DNA of 33,555 nucleotides from Armatimonadota bacterium (GTDB lineage Bacteria > Sysuimicrobiota > Sysuimicrobiia > Sysuimicrobiales > Humicultoraceae), in NCBI GenBank assembly GCA_016198805.1, contig JACQHU010000019.1, forward strand, positions 1 to 33,555, read 5' to 3'. The position numbers and the translations under genes were made by a program. The notes below the pieces were generated by a model. The model saw only the letters and a program-made list of their open reading frames with translations, made no database searches and had not been told where the DNA came from. Below are positions 25,888-33,555 of the stretch, piece after piece; the stretch's first letter is position 1; each line of letters starts with the position of its first letter.

Positions 25888-26439
25888 CTACGCCTTGCCG
25901 GCGGTCTTCCCGGCCTTGCCGGCCTTCAACCGCAGGCGCTCGCCGACGTAGCGGATGCCTTTGCCCTTGTACGGATCCGGCGGACGGATCGCGCGCACCG
26001 TCGCCGCCATCTGGCCGACCAGTGCCTTGTCCGTGCCGGTGATGACCAGGCGGTTAGGCTGCGGGACCTCGATCTCGACGCCCGCCGGAGGCGTCACCTC
26101 CACCGGGTGCGAAAACCCGACCTGGAGGGTCACCTGGCGGCCCTGTTTGATGGCACGGTAGCCGACGCCGTGAATCTCCAGTTCGATCCGGTACCCATCC
26201 ACGACGCCTTTCACCATGTTCGCGATCAGCGCCCGGGTCAGCCCGTGCAGCGCCCGGTGGTGGCGCTGATCGGTGGGCCGGTTCACGGTCACGCGCCGGT
26301 CTCCGACCCCGACCTGGATGTCGGGATGGACCTGGCGGACCAGCGTGCCCCTGGGCCCTGTGACCTCCACGGTCCGCCCCGACACCGAGACGGTGACACC
26401 CTGTGGCAGGACCACGGGCAGTCGCCCGATGCGTGACAT
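25888..26439 (-). CDS. rplF: 50S ribosomal protein L6
   Basis: uL6, 183 residues, near the sarcin-ricin loop. It begins MSRIGRLPVVLPQGVTV; the second repeat has the signature PDPYKGKGIRYVGERLRLKAGK. The last residues add a short KAGK-type tail. GGAGGAGGG precedes the ATG. Confidence 0.98.
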   Translation of the reverse strand: MSRIGRLPVVLPQGVTVSVSGRTVEVTGPRGTLVRQVHPDIQVGVGDRRVTVNRPTDQRHHRALHGLTRALIANMVKGVVDGYRIELEIHGVGYRAIKQGRQVTLQVGFSHPVEVTPPAGVEIEVPQPNRLVITGTDKALVGQMAATVRAIRPPDPYKGKGIRYVGERLRLKAGKAGKTAGKA

Positions 26440-26466
26440 CGTTACGCCCTCCTCCGGCCGGCGCGG

Positions 26467-26871
26467 CTACCAGACATAGCAGATGACCTCGCCGCCCACA
26501 CCGTGCCGCCGCGCCTCCCGGTCGGTCATGATGCCCCGCGAGGTGGAGACGATCGCCACGCCGAGCCCTCGGCGGACCTGCGGCAGGCTGACCCGCTTGG
26601 CGTAGATCCGCAGGCCGGGTCGGCTGACCCGGCGGACGCCGGTCAGAACCTGTTGCCGCTTGGGCCCGTACCGGAGCTGCAGCCGCAGCTGGTTCTGCGG
26701 CTTGCGCTCGATGACCTGATAGTCGGCGATGAACCCTTCGGCCTTGAGAATCTTGGCGATCTCGACCTTCATTCGGCTCAATGGAACGAGTACGTGGTCA
26801 TGCCTGGCGGCGTTGGCGTTGCGCAGCCGCGTCAGCATGTCCGCGATCGAATCGGTAATCACTCCACCCAC
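26467..26871 (-). CDS. rpsH: 30S ribosomal protein S8
   Basis: uS8, 134 residues, a primary 16S-binding protein that in some bacteria represses the spc operon. [19 protein letters not shown] and [27 protein letters not shown] are diagnostic. The start is GTG with GGAGGG upstream, 12 bp after rpsN. Confidence 0.98.
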   Translation of the reverse strand: MGGVITDSIADMLTRLRNANAARHDHVLVPLSRMKVEIAKILKAEGFIADYQVIERKPQNQLRLQLRYGPKRQQVLTGVRRVSRPGLRIYAKRVSLPQVRRGLGVAIVSTSRGIMTDREARRHGVGGEVICYVW

Positions 26872-26883
26872 GGGACGCCCTCC

Positions 26884-27069
26884 CTACCAGCTCGCCTTCA
26901 CCATGCCGGGGATTTCACCGCGATACGCCAGCTGCCGCAGGCAGATCCGGCACAACCCGAAGCGGCGAAAGACCGCCCGCGGACGCCCGCACCGCCGGCA
27001 CCGGGAGTACTTGCGCACGGCGAACCTCGGGGTGCGCTTCCACTTCTCGATCATTGACTTCTTCGGCAC
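26884..27069 (-). CDS. rpsN: 30S ribosomal protein S14, zinc type Z
   Basis: uS14 of the short type Z, 61 residues. Cys24, Cys27, Cys40 and Cys43 bind zinc. It begins [16 protein letters not shown] from GTG at 27069, one base after the rplE stop, with AGAGGAG lying within the end of rplE. Longer in-frame extension is an rplE shadow. Confidence 0.97.
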   Translation of the reverse strand: MPKKSMIEKWKRTPRFAVRKYSRCRRCGRPRAVFRRFGLCRICLRQLAYRGEIPGMVKASW

Positions 27070-27070
27070 G

Positions 27071-27646
27071 CTAGGCTCCTCTCTCGACCGCCCCTGCAGG
27101 CACCGGCTCCCGCAGCGGCAGTCCCAGCAGGCGTAGCAGTTCGCGGGCCTGTTCATCGTTCGGGGCCGTGGTCACCACGGTGATGTCCAGCCCCCGCATC
27201 TTGTCGACCTTGTCGTAGTCGATCTCCGGGAAGATCAACTGCTCCTTGATGCCCAGGTTGAGGTTCCCCCGACCGTCAAAGGCGCGGTCGGAGACCCCCC
27301 GGAAGTCTTTGATGCGCGGGAGCGACACGCTGAAGAGCTTGTCCAGGAACTCGTACATGCGGTCGCCCCGCAGGGTGACCTTCACCCCGATGGGCATCCC
27401 CTGACGCAGCTTGAACGCCGCGATGGACCGGCGGGCCCGCGTCACGACGGGCCGCTGGCCCGCGATCAGAGTGAGTTCCTCGACCGTCTTGTCGATCTGC
27501 CGGGGGTCAGACGCCGCCGCGCCCACCCGCATGTTGAGCACGACCTTCTCCAGCCGCGGCACCTGCATGACGTTGGCGTACTGGAACCGCTCGCGCATCT
27601 GCGGCACGACTGCTATCCGATATCGTTCCTTCAGCCTCGCTGCCAT
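27071..27646 (-). CDS. rplE: 50S ribosomal protein L5
   Basis: uL5, 191 residues, binds 5S rRNA and contacts P-site t[41 protein letters not shown] and RDFRGVS-like [22 protein letters not shown] are diagnostic. A short tail continues beyond the core (PAGAVERGA). GAGGAG precedes the ATG. Confidence 0.98.
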   Translation of the reverse strand: MAARLKERYRIAVVPQMRERFQYANVMQVPRLEKVVLNMRVGAAASDPRQIDKTVEELTLIAGQRPVVTRARRSIAAFKLRQGMPIGVKVTLRGDRMYEFLDKLFSVSLPRIKDFRGVSDRAFDGRGNLNLGIKEQLIFPEIDYDKVDKMRGLDITVVTTAPNDEQARELLRLLGLPLREPVPAGAVERGA

Positions 27647-27671
27647 CGCTCTCCTCAGCCCTGCCGTCCGC

Positions 27672-28016
27672 CTACTTTTCCAGCTGCTCGCCGCAGCGCT
27701 TGCAGTACCGCACCTTGGTCCCGTCGTCCAGGATCCGCCGGCCGGTCCGCGCGGCCTCGCCGCACCGGGTGCAGACCACCATGAGGCGGGCCACGGGCAG
27801 GGGGGCTTCCTTCTCCACGATGCCGCCCTGCTGCCCCTTGGCGATATTGGGCTTCATGTGATGCTTGACGAGATTGACCCTTTCGACAATGACGCGTCCC
27901 TCGTCCGTCAGGACCCGCAGCACCTTCCCGCGCTTTCCGCGAAACTTGCCCCCGATGACCTCCACCATGTCCCCCTTGCGGAGGTGCCACCGGAGCCTCG
28001 CCTCGACGATCGCCAT
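27672..28016 (-). CDS. rplX: 50S ribosomal protein L24 with zinc-ribbon tail
   Basis: uL24, 114 residues, an assembly initiator at the exit tunnel. The KOW part is [35 protein letters not shown] and [19 protein letters not shown] follow. Cys82, Cys85, Cys105 and Cys108 form two CxxC pairs typical of the C+ form. The ATG at 28016 is used; the long in-frame upstream part is a shadow of rplN. Confidence 0.97.
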   Translation of the reverse strand: MAIVEARLRWHLRKGDMVEVIGGKFRGKRGKVLRVLTDEGRVIVERVNLVKHHMKPNIAKGQQGGIVEKEAPLPVARLMVVCTRCGEAARTGRRILDDGTKVRYCKRCGEQLEK

Positions 28017-28039
28017 CGTCCCTGCCTCCAGCAACGCGC

Positions 28040-28408
28040 CTACAGCACTTCCGGCGCGAGCGAGATGATCTTCATGAACTGCTTCTCGCGCAACTCTCGG
28101 GCGACCGGACCGAAGATCCGCGTCCCCCGTGGGTTCGCGGCGTCGGATAGCAGCACCGCCGCGTTGTCGTCGAACCGGATATACGAGCCGTCCGGTCGCC
28201 GGAGTTCCTTTTTGGTCCGGACGACCACGGCCCGGACGACCTCGCCCTTCTTGACCGGGCTGTTGGGAATGGCCTGCTTCACCGACGCCACGATGATGTC
28301 GCCCACCGTGGCGTACCGCCGGTGGGATCCCCCCAGGACGCGGATGCACAACAGTTCCCGCGCGCCGGTGTTGTCCGCGACCTTCAGACGGCTCTGCTGC
28401 TGGATCAC
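28040..28408 (-). CDS. rplN: 50S ribosomal protein L14
   Basis: uL14, 122 residues, at the subunit interface. It starts from GTG with [27 protein letters not shown] and contains [30 protein letters not shown] and [14 protein letters not shown]. It lies between rpsQ and rplX in the canonical order. Confidence 0.98.
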   Translation of the reverse strand: MIQQQSRLKVADNTGARELLCIRVLGGSHRRYATVGDIIVASVKQAIPNSPVKKGEVVRAVVVRTKKELRRPDGSYIRFDDNAAVLLSDAANPRGTRIFGPVARELREKQFMKIISLAPEVL

Positions 28409-28421
28409 GACGCCACCCCGC

Positions 28422-28679
28422 CTACTCTGCGCGCTTCAAGATCTCGACGACCCGCCACCGCTTCTCCTGGGACACGGGGCGGGTCTCCACGATGCGCACG
28501 CGATCGCCGGCCCTGGCCTGGTTCTGCTCATCGTGGGCCTTGACGCTGCGGCTGCGCCGCACGGCCTTCTTGTACAGGGGATGGTGAGTGATGGTCTCGA
28601 TCCGGACGACCACCGTCTTGGTCATCTTGTCGCTGGTCACCACACCCACCTGGTTCTTCCGCCTGCCCCGCTCTGCCAT
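28422..28679 (-). CDS. rpsQ: 30S ribosomal protein S17
   Basis: uS17, 85 residues, an early 16S-binding OB-fold protein. [37 protein letters not shown] and the [21 protein letters not shown] motif are diagnostic. It lies 22 bp after rpmC. Confidence 0.98.
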   Translation of the reverse strand: MAERGRRKNQVGVVTSDKMTKTVVVRIETITHHPLYKKAVRRSRSVKAHDEQNQARAGDRVRIVETRPVSQEKRWRVVEILKRAE

Positions 28680-28701
28680 CCGTTGATCCCCGCCTCTCCC
28701 C

Positions 28702-28890
28702 CTAGACCCGGACGCCCTGGGCGTCCAGCGTGGCCTTCAGCCGCGCGATGTCCCGGCGCAGCTCCCGGATGCGGGAGGTGTTGCGCTGCTGCGACACCTT
28801 GATCCGCAGCAAGAACAGTTCGCGGTCGGCCTCTTCCAGTTTCTTCATGAGTTCCGCGGAGGTCAGCTCCCGCATCGCGCTCGCCTTCAT
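28702..28890 (-). CDS. rpmC: 50S ribosomal protein L29
   Basis: uL29, 62 residues, a two-helix protein at the exit tunnel where chaperones dock. [23 protein letters not shown] and [16 protein letters not shown] are typical. The ATG comes two bases after the rplP stop. Confidence 0.97.
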   Translation of the reverse strand: MKASAMRELTSAELMKKLEEADRELFLLRIKVSQQRNTSRIRELRRDIARLKATLDAQGVRV

Positions 28891-28892
28891 GG

Positions 28893-29306
28893 TCAGGCCA
28901 CCACCCGCGTGACGAACTTGGTCTTGATCGGCAGCTTGTGGGACGCCAGCGCCATGGCCTCCCTGGCCTGGCCCTCTGGCACGCCGGAGAGCTCAAAGAG
29001 GATCCGGCCGGGCCGGACCACCGCGACCCAGAACTCGGGGTTGCCCTTCCCGCTGCCCATGCGCGTTTCGGCCGGCTTCTTGGTCACCGGCTTGTCGGGG
29101 AACAGGCGGATCCATAGCTTCCCCCCCCGGCGGATGTACCGGGTGATCGTCCGGCGGGCGGCTTCCAGCTGAGCGCTCGTGACCCATCCGGGTGCCAGCG
29201 CCTGTAGCCCGTACTCCCCGAAGACGACGGTGGAGCCGGCGAACGCCTTGCCCGCCCGGCTCCCCCGGTGCGCCTTACGAAACTTTGTCCGCTTGGGCAT
29301 CAACAT
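28893..29306 (-). CDS. rplP: 50S ribosomal protein L16
   Basis: uL16, 137 residues, close to the peptidyl-transferase centre and A-site tRNA. It begins [15 protein letters not shown] and has [34 protein letters not shown], then [11 protein letters not shown]. The start overlaps the end of rpsC by 32 bp in another frame; a second ATG at 29300 is possible. GGAAGG lies about 9 bp before the first ATG. Confidence 0.97.
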   Translation of the reverse strand: MLMPKRTKFRKAHRGSRAGKAFAGSTVVFGEYGLQALAPGWVTSAQLEAARRTITRYIRRGGKLWIRLFPDKPVTKKPAETRMGSGKGNPEFWVAVVRPGRILFELSGVPEGQAREAMALASHKLPIKTKFVTRVVA

Positions 29307-30054
29307 CGGTGCCCTTCCTCCTGACGCTCGCCGGCTCGGTGCGGCTGGGAATCACTACGGGCCCCGTCCCCCCGCCTGAGGCAGGCTCGGGCCGCGGGGG
29401 CCGGCGGAGCTCCGGCTCGTGCCGCCGGCCTTCGGGCAGAATCTCGCCCCGGTAGATCCAGACCTTCACCCCAATGCGCCCGTAGGTGGTAAGCGCCTCG
29501 GCGACCCCGAAGTCGATGTCGGCTCGCAGCGTGTGCAGCGGGACGCGGCCTTCCCGGTACCACTCGTACCGCGCGATCTCCGCGCCGCCGAGGCGACCGC
29601 TGCACGCGATCCGGATGCCCTTGGCGCCGGCCCGAAGGCTGCGCTGAACCGCCTGTTTCATGGCGCGCCGGTAGGCGATGCGGCGCTCCAGCTGCGCCGC
29701 GACGTTCTCGGCGACCAGCTGGGCCTCGATCTCGGGCCGCCGCACCTCATTGACGCTGAGCAGGATCTGGCGGCCGGTGAGCGCATCCAGTTCTTTCTTC
29801 AGGGCGTCGATCCCCGTGCCGCCCCGGCCGATGATGATCCCCGGGCGCGCCGAATGGATGATGACGCGCGCCCGGTTGGCGGCGCGCTCGATCTCCACGC
29901 GGGAGATCCCGGCCCGGTGCAGCTTCTTCTTGATCAGGGTCCGGATCTTCTGATCCTCCTCGATCAGGGCCGCCATGTCCTTGGCATACCAGCGCGACTC
30001 CCAATCGCGGATGATCCCCACCCGCAGCCCGACCGGATTAACCTTTTGCCCCAC
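29275..30054 (-). CDS. rpsC: 30S ribosomal protein S3 with extended C-terminus
   Basis: uS3, 259 residues, at the mRNA entry tunnel. It starts [18 protein letters not shown]; the KH domain has the loop GIIIGRGG, and the C-terminal domain has ISGRLGG-like [33 protein letters not shown]. After the conserved GEIL about 50 residues rich in Pro, Arg and Gly form a tail, which runs 32 bp into rplP. Confidence 0.98.
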   Translation of the reverse strand: MGQKVNPVGLRVGIIRDWESRWYAKDMAALIEEDQKIRTLIKKKLHRAGISRVEIERAANRARVIIHSARPGIIIGRGGTGIDALKKELDALTGRQILLSVNEVRRPEIEAQLVAENVAAQLERRIAYRRAMKQAVQRSLRAGAKGIRIACSGRLGGAEIARYEWYREGRVPLHTLRADIDFGVAEALTTYGRIGVKVWIYRGEILPEGRRHEPELRRPPRPEPASGGGTGPVVIPSRTEPASVRRKGTDVDAQADKVS

Positions 30055-30075
30055 CGTCCACCTCCGCTGCGCGGC

Positions 30076-30417
30076 CTAGCGGCCCGCGCGCTCCCCCACG
30101 ACCACAGTGATGTGACTCGTCCGCTTGGTCAGGATATCTGCCCGGCCGCGCGCCCGGGGCTGGAGCCGTTTCGTCACCGGCCCCTTGTCGACATACGCCC
30201 GGGCGACCACCAGATCGTCGGCGTCCAGTTCCAGGTTGTTCTCGGCATTGGCCACCGCCGATTGCAGGACTTTGGCCACCATCTTGGCGATCACGCCGGG
30301 CGCCACGCGCAACCGGGCTTCGGCCTCGCTCACCGGCAGCCCGCGCAACCCCTGCAGGGCGCGGCGGGCCTTACGGGGCGACACGCTCTGGTATCGGGCC
30401 GTGGCCGTTGCCTCCAT
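30076..30417 (-). CDS. rplV: 50S ribosomal protein L22
   Basis: uL22, 113 residues, lining the exit tunnel with its hairpin loop. RYQSVSPRKARRALQGLRG, ANAENNLELDADDLVVARAYVDKG and RLQPRARGRADILTKRTSHI are diagnostic; the macrolide-contact hairpin is intact. AGGAGG precedes the ATG. Confidence 0.98.
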   Translation of the reverse strand: MEATATARYQSVSPRKARRALQGLRGLPVSEAEARLRVAPGVIAKMVAKVLQSAVANAENNLELDADDLVVARAYVDKGPVTKRLQPRARGRADILTKRTSHITVVVGERAGR

Positions 30418-30432
30418 GACGTCCTCCTGCCC

Positions 30433-30717
30433 CTACTTCAACGTGCTCGAGCGCTCGGTGTGCGCGCCGTGCCCCCTGAACGTCCGCGTCGGGGCGAACT
30501 CGCCGAGCTTGTGTCCGACCATCTGCTCCGTGACGTAGGTCGGGACATGCTTCCGGCCGTCATACACGGCGATGGTGTGCCCGACGAACTCCGGGAGGAT
30601 GGTCGAGCGCCGCGACCAGGTCTTGATGACCCGCCGCTCCCGCGAGCGGTTCAACTCCCGCACCTTCTCGGCCAGATGCTCGTCGACGAACGGCCCTTTC
30701 TTCCGCGATCGTCCCAT
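30433..30717 (-). CDS. rpsS: 30S ribosomal protein S19
   Basis: uS19, 94 residues, in the small-subunit head. [15 protein letters not shown], then [35 protein letters not shown], and [13 protein letters not shown] are diagnostic. It lies between rplB and rplV as expected. Confidence 0.98.
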   Translation of the reverse strand: MGRSRKKGPFVDEHLAEKVRELNRSRERRVIKTWSRRSTILPEFVGHTIAVYDGRKHVPTYVTEQMVGHKLGEFAPTRTFRGHGAHTERSSTLK

Positions 30718-30737
30718 GCCTGGTTCGCGCCTCCCGA

Positions 30738-31562
30738 TTACTCGCGCCGCTTCACGATCAGCGCATCGCTGCGCTTGGCTTTCCGCGTCTTATAGCCCAG
30801 CGTGGGTTTGCCCCACGGGCTGACCGGTCCCGGCATGCCGACCGGCGACCGCCCCTCGCCGCCGCCGTGGGGGTGGCTGGATGGATCCATCGCGACCCCG
30901 CGCACGGACGGGCGCCAGCCCATCCACCGGACGCGGCCGGCCTTGCCCAGCTTGATGGCCTCGTGCTCCAGGTTGCCGACCTGCCCCACCGTCGCCCGGC
31001 AGTCCTGGGGCACCAGGCGCACCTCGCCGGACGGCAGCCGGAGGTGCGCGAATGCGCCCTCCTTGGCCATGATCTGGGCGCCGCTCCCGGCGGCCCGGAC
31101 TATCTGCCCGCCGCGCGACGGCATGAGTTCGACGTTGTGGACCACGGTGCCCACCGGGATCGCGCGCAACGGCAGGGCGTTCCCCGGCCGGATGTCCGCG
31201 TCGGGCCCGGATGTCACCACATCGCCCACGTTGAGGCCCACCGGCGCCAGGATGTACCGCTTCTCCCCGTCGGCGTACTGCAGCAGCGCGATCCGGGCCG
31301 AGCGGTTCGGGTCATATTCGATGGCTTTGACTCGGCCCGGCACGCCGTCTTTGTCCCGCTTGAAGTCGATCACGCGGTACTGACGCTTGTGCCCGCCGCC
31401 CCGGTGGCGGACGGTGATCTTTCCCTGCCCGTTGCGGCCGGCTCGCTGCGTCAGCGGCTGGACCAGCGACCGCTCCGGCCTGGCCTTCGTGATCTCCTCA
31501 TACGTGGAGCCCGTGGCGAAGCGTCGGCCCGGCGTGGTCGGTGCGTACTTCTTGATGCCCAT
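30738..31562 (-). CDS. rplB: 50S ribosomal protein L2
   Basis: uL2, 274 residues, needed for subunit joining and peptidyl-transferase activity. [18 protein letters not shown] and [24 protein letters not shown] are standard. The conserved His-rich loop reads [15 protein letters not shown], where most bacteria have V-D before [14 protein letters not shown] precedes the ATG. Confidence 0.98.
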   Translation of the reverse strand: MGIKKYAPTTPGRRFATGSTYEEITKARPERSLVQPLTQRAGRNGQGKITVRHRGGGHKRQYRVIDFKRDKDGVPGRVKAIEYDPNRSARIALLQYADGEKRYILAPVGLNVGDVVTSGPDADIRPGNALPLRAIPVGTVVHNVELMPSRGGQIVRAAGSGAQIMAKEGAFAHLRLPSGEVRLVPQDCRATVGQVGNLEHEAIKLGKAGRVRWMGWRPSVRGVAMDPSSHPHGGGEGRSPVGMPGPVSPWGKPTLGYKTRKAKRSDALIVKRRE

Positions 31563-31583
31563 CGCGGCCTCCTGACGTCGGCC

Positions 31584-31868
31584 CTAGGTCAGACTCTCGA
31601 GATCGATCTTCTGGCCCGGGGCCAGTGTCACGATCGCCTTGCGCCGCCCGGGGGAAGTGAACTCGTACCGTCCCCGCCTCCGGGTGCGGCCCCGGAGATT
31701 CATGATGTTCACTTTGCGCACCCGGACGGAAAACAGCTCCTGAACGGCCTGCCGGACAGTAATCTTGTTTGCCCCCGGGGCCACTTCAAAGGTGTACTTG
31801 CCGGCTTCACCGCCCCGCAGGCTCTTCTCGGTGAGGATCGGCCTCCGGATGATCGTCCGCGGGTTCAC
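31584..31868 (-). CDS. rplW: 50S ribosomal protein L23
   Basis: uL23, 94 residues, docking site for trigger factor and SRP at the tunnel exit. RRPILTEKSL, KYTFEVAPGANKITVRQAVQELF and VRKVNIMNLRGRTRRRGR are diagnostic. It starts with GTG overlapping the rplD stop (GTGA). Confidence 0.97.
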   Translation of the reverse strand: MNPRTIIRRPILTEKSLRGGEAGKYTFEVAPGANKITVRQAVQELFSVRVRKVNIMNLRGRTRRRGRYEFTSPGRRKAIVTLAPGQKIDLESLT

Positions 31869-32491
31869 GGCGCCAGCACCTCCTGCAGCTCGGTCAGCGC
31901 CCCACGCGTGATCAGCATGGGACGCGGGAGCAGCAGATGACGCACGGTCAGCCGTCGCGCCGCCAGGACCCGCGCGCCGCGCACGTTGGCCGCTGCCCGC
32001 GCGAGGGTGGCATCACCGGCTCCGGTCACGATCACCGCGCCGCCCTCGGCGCCCAGCGCCCGCAGCAGCGCGGCCACCGTCGCGGTCCGCGGCCGGTCGG
32101 TTGCCGACGGGTCGACCACGGTGACGCGGCCAGCCCGGACCTGGGCCGAGAGCGCCGACCGGAGCGCCAGGGCGCGCTCCTGCCGGTTCTGCTTCGGCGA
32201 GTAATCCTGCGGGCGCGGGCCGAAGGTGATGGCCCCGCCCACCCACAGCGGGGAGCGCCGGCTCCCGTGCCGGGCCCGGCCGGTCCCCTTCTGACGCCAC
32301 GGCTTGCGACCTCCACCCCGGACCATCCCTCGCGTCCTGGTGGCATGGGTGCCGGCGCGGGCGCTGGCCATCTCGGTCACCACGGCCCGGTGCAGCACCG
32401 CGCGGTGCGGTGCGAGGCCGAAGATCTCCTCCGGCAGGTCGAGCTCCCCCGTCGGGGCGCCCGTGGCATCCACGGTCGTCACCTTAGGCAT
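31865..32491 (-). CDS. rplD: 50S ribosomal protein L4
   Basis: uL4, 208 residues, whose extended loop lines the exit tunnel; in some bacteria it autoregulates the S10 operon. The loop carries TRGMVRGGGRKPWRQKGTGRARHGSRRSPLWVGG and GPRPQDYSPKQNRQERALALRSALS. The ATG follows a weak AGG site. It lies 34 bp after rplC. Confidence 0.97.
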   Translation of the reverse strand: MPKVTTVDATGAPTGELDLPEEIFGLAPHRAVLHRAVVTEMASARAGTHATRTRGMVRGGGRKPWRQKGTGRARHGSRRSPLWVGGAITFGPRPQDYSPKQNRQERALALRSALSAQVRAGRVTVVDPSATDRPRTATVAALLRALGAEGGAVIVTGAGDATLARAAANVRGARVLAARRLTVRHLLLPRPMLITRGALTELQEVLAP

Positions 32492-32525
32492 CCTGCACGG
32501 CCCGCTCGTTCGCCCTGGCCTTCAT

Positions 32526-33158
32526 TTACGCGTTCCTCTCCCGCGCGCTCCTCACCAGCAGCAACGCGCCCCGGATCCCCGGGGTCGCCCCGCGGACCAG
32601 CAAGAGGTCCCGCTTGGGGTCGACCTGGACCACCCGCAGCCGGCGGACGGTCACCCGCTTGTTCCCCGCTCGGCCGGGCATGCGCTTCCCGGGGAGCACG
32701 CGGGCCACATCCGAGGAGCCGATGGATCCCACGGCCCGGTGCATCAACGACACGCCGTGCGAATCCCGCTGCCCGCTAAAGCCGTGGCGCTTCATGGCGC
32801 CTGCGAAGCCCTTGCCGATGCTCGTGCCGGTCACATCAACGAGCTGGCCGGGGGCGAACGCCTCCACGGTGATGGTCTGGCCGGGCTGGACCGTCCCGCC
32901 CTCGGGCATGGGCACCTCGCGGATCACCCGGTGCGGGGGGATCTTGCGTTTCGCGAAGACCCCGCGCAGGGGCTTGGTGAGCTTGCGCTCCGGGACCGGC
33001 TCGAAGGCGACCTGGACCGCCGCGTACCCGTCGCGCTCGGGCGTCCGGGTATCGACCACGACGCAGGGGCCGGCCTCGATCACGGTCACCGACACGCTCT
33101 GGCCCTGCTCGTCGAAGATGCGGGTCATGCCAAGTTTTCGCCCAAGGATGGCCGCCAT
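32526..33158 (-). CDS. rplC: 50S ribosomal protein L3
   Basis: uL3, 210 residues, an early-assembly protein reaching toward the peptidyl-transferase centre. GRKLGMTRIFDEQGQSVSVTVIEAGP, SIGKGFAGAMKRHGFSGQ and GSIGSSDVARVLPGKRMPGRAGNKRVTV are diagnostic. It lies between rpsJ and rplD. Confidence 0.98.
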   Translation of the reverse strand: MAAILGRKLGMTRIFDEQGQSVSVTVIEAGPCVVVDTRTPERDGYAAVQVAFEPVPERKLTKPLRGVFAKRKIPPHRVIREVPMPEGGTVQPGQTITVEAFAPGQLVDVTGTSIGKGFAGAMKRHGFSGQRDSHGVSLMHRAVGSIGSSDVARVLPGKRMPGRAGNKRVTVRRLRVVQVDPKRDLLLVRGATPGIRGALLLVRSARERNA

Positions 33159-33167
33159 CGCTGCCCT

Positions 33168-33479
33168 CTACAGCTTGATCTCGATGTCCACGCCCGCCGG
33201 CAGGTCGAGGTGCATCAACTCGTCGACGGTCTTCTGGGTCGGCTCCAGGATATCGATCAGACGTCGATGGGTCCGGATTTCGAAGTGCTCCATCGACTCC
33301 TTATCGATATGGGGGGATCGGATCACACAGTAGACGTTCCGGTTCGTCGGCAGGGGCACCGGTCCCGACACCCGTGCGCCAGACTTGCGGACGACGCTGA
33401 CGATCTTCTCGGCCGACTGGTCCAGGACTTTGTGATCGAAGGCCTTGAGCTTGATGCGGATCTTCTGCGCGACGGCCAT
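33168..33479 (-). CDS. rpsJ: 30S ribosomal protein S10
   Basis: uS10, 103 residues, also NusE in antitermination complexes. [31 protein letters not shown] and [38 protein letters not shown] are diagnostic. The ATG at 33479 lies 4 bp after the tuf stop, with GGAG in the tuf end; a longer frame upstream is a tuf shadow. Confidence 0.98.
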   Translation of the reverse strand: MAVAQKIRIKLKAFDHKVLDQSAEKIVSVVRKSGARVSGPVPLPTNRNVYCVIRSPHIDKESMEHFEIRTHRRLIDILEPTQKTVDELMHLDLPAGVDIEIKL

Positions 33480-33483
33480 GAGC

Positions 33484-33555
33484 CTACTCCACGACCTTCG
33501 TGACGACGCCGGCGCCCACGGTCCGCCCGCCTTCCCGGATCGCAAACCGCAGCCC
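33484..33555 (-). CDS. tuf: Elongation factor Tu, C-terminal end (partial)
   Basis: The last 23 residues of EF-Tu, ending [20 protein letters not shown] and a TAG. This is the conserved end of domain 3. The rest lies beyond the right edge. Its place just before rpsJ is the str-S10 junction of many bacteria. Confidence 0.95.
   Translation of the reverse strand, partial: GLRFAIREGGRTVGAGVVTKVVE

Overview
The window is GC-rich bacterial DNA, almost fully coding, and reads as a chromosomal segment of one organism. The right two thirds (14.2-33.5 kb, all minus strand) is the universal tuf-S10-spc-alpha ribosomal supercluster, from the 3' end of tuf to rplQ. It continues into ecfA1-ecfA2-ecfT-truA. 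That order, the KOW-domain gene between map and infA, the zinc (C+) forms of S4, S14, L24 and L36, the group II ECF module and an IreB/ReoM-family gene all point to a Firmicutes-like (Terrabacteria) lineage with high GC. A deep-branching or candidate phylum fits as well as a named genus, and I cannot place it more finely.

Layout from the left. 1-331: a probable transposase fragment at the edge, then the 3' half of a tRNA-Val(UAC) gene that starts in the anticodon loop, which looks like the scar (att site) of an integrated element lying to the left. 512-1699 (+): chromate transporter chrA, preceded by a perfect dyad. 1895-7614 (+): seven-gene Mrp/Mnh Na+/H+ antiporter operon A-G with start/stop overlaps at almost every junction, followed by a CBS-domain site-2 protease. 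8907-12871 (-): SLC13-type transporter with RCK_C domains, trehalose synthase TreT and an exported trypsin-like protease. 12918-14656 (-): murA, ireB/reoM and a CAU-anticodon tRNA. 14666-33555 (-): truA, the ECF energising module and the ribosomal supercluster.

The point I consider most worth attention is the direct adjacency of ireB/reoM and murA, 34 bp apart and in the same direction. In Listeria, ReoM (same family) controls ClpCP-dependent degradation of MurA and is switched by phosphorylation at Thr7. The protein here has a Thr at exactly residue 7 when started at its SD-supported ATG. Other items are a CAU tRNA with A instead of T at position 54, a 15-bp hairpin between rpsK and rpsD that pairs fully only in the operon transcript, an 11-nt exact anti-Shine-Dalgarno sequence in the treT leader, and an adenylate kinase with an atypical zinc-site set (C-Q-C-D). 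I see no CRISPR array, no toxin-antitoxin or defence system and no biosynthetic cluster; most of the window is well-known housekeeping content.
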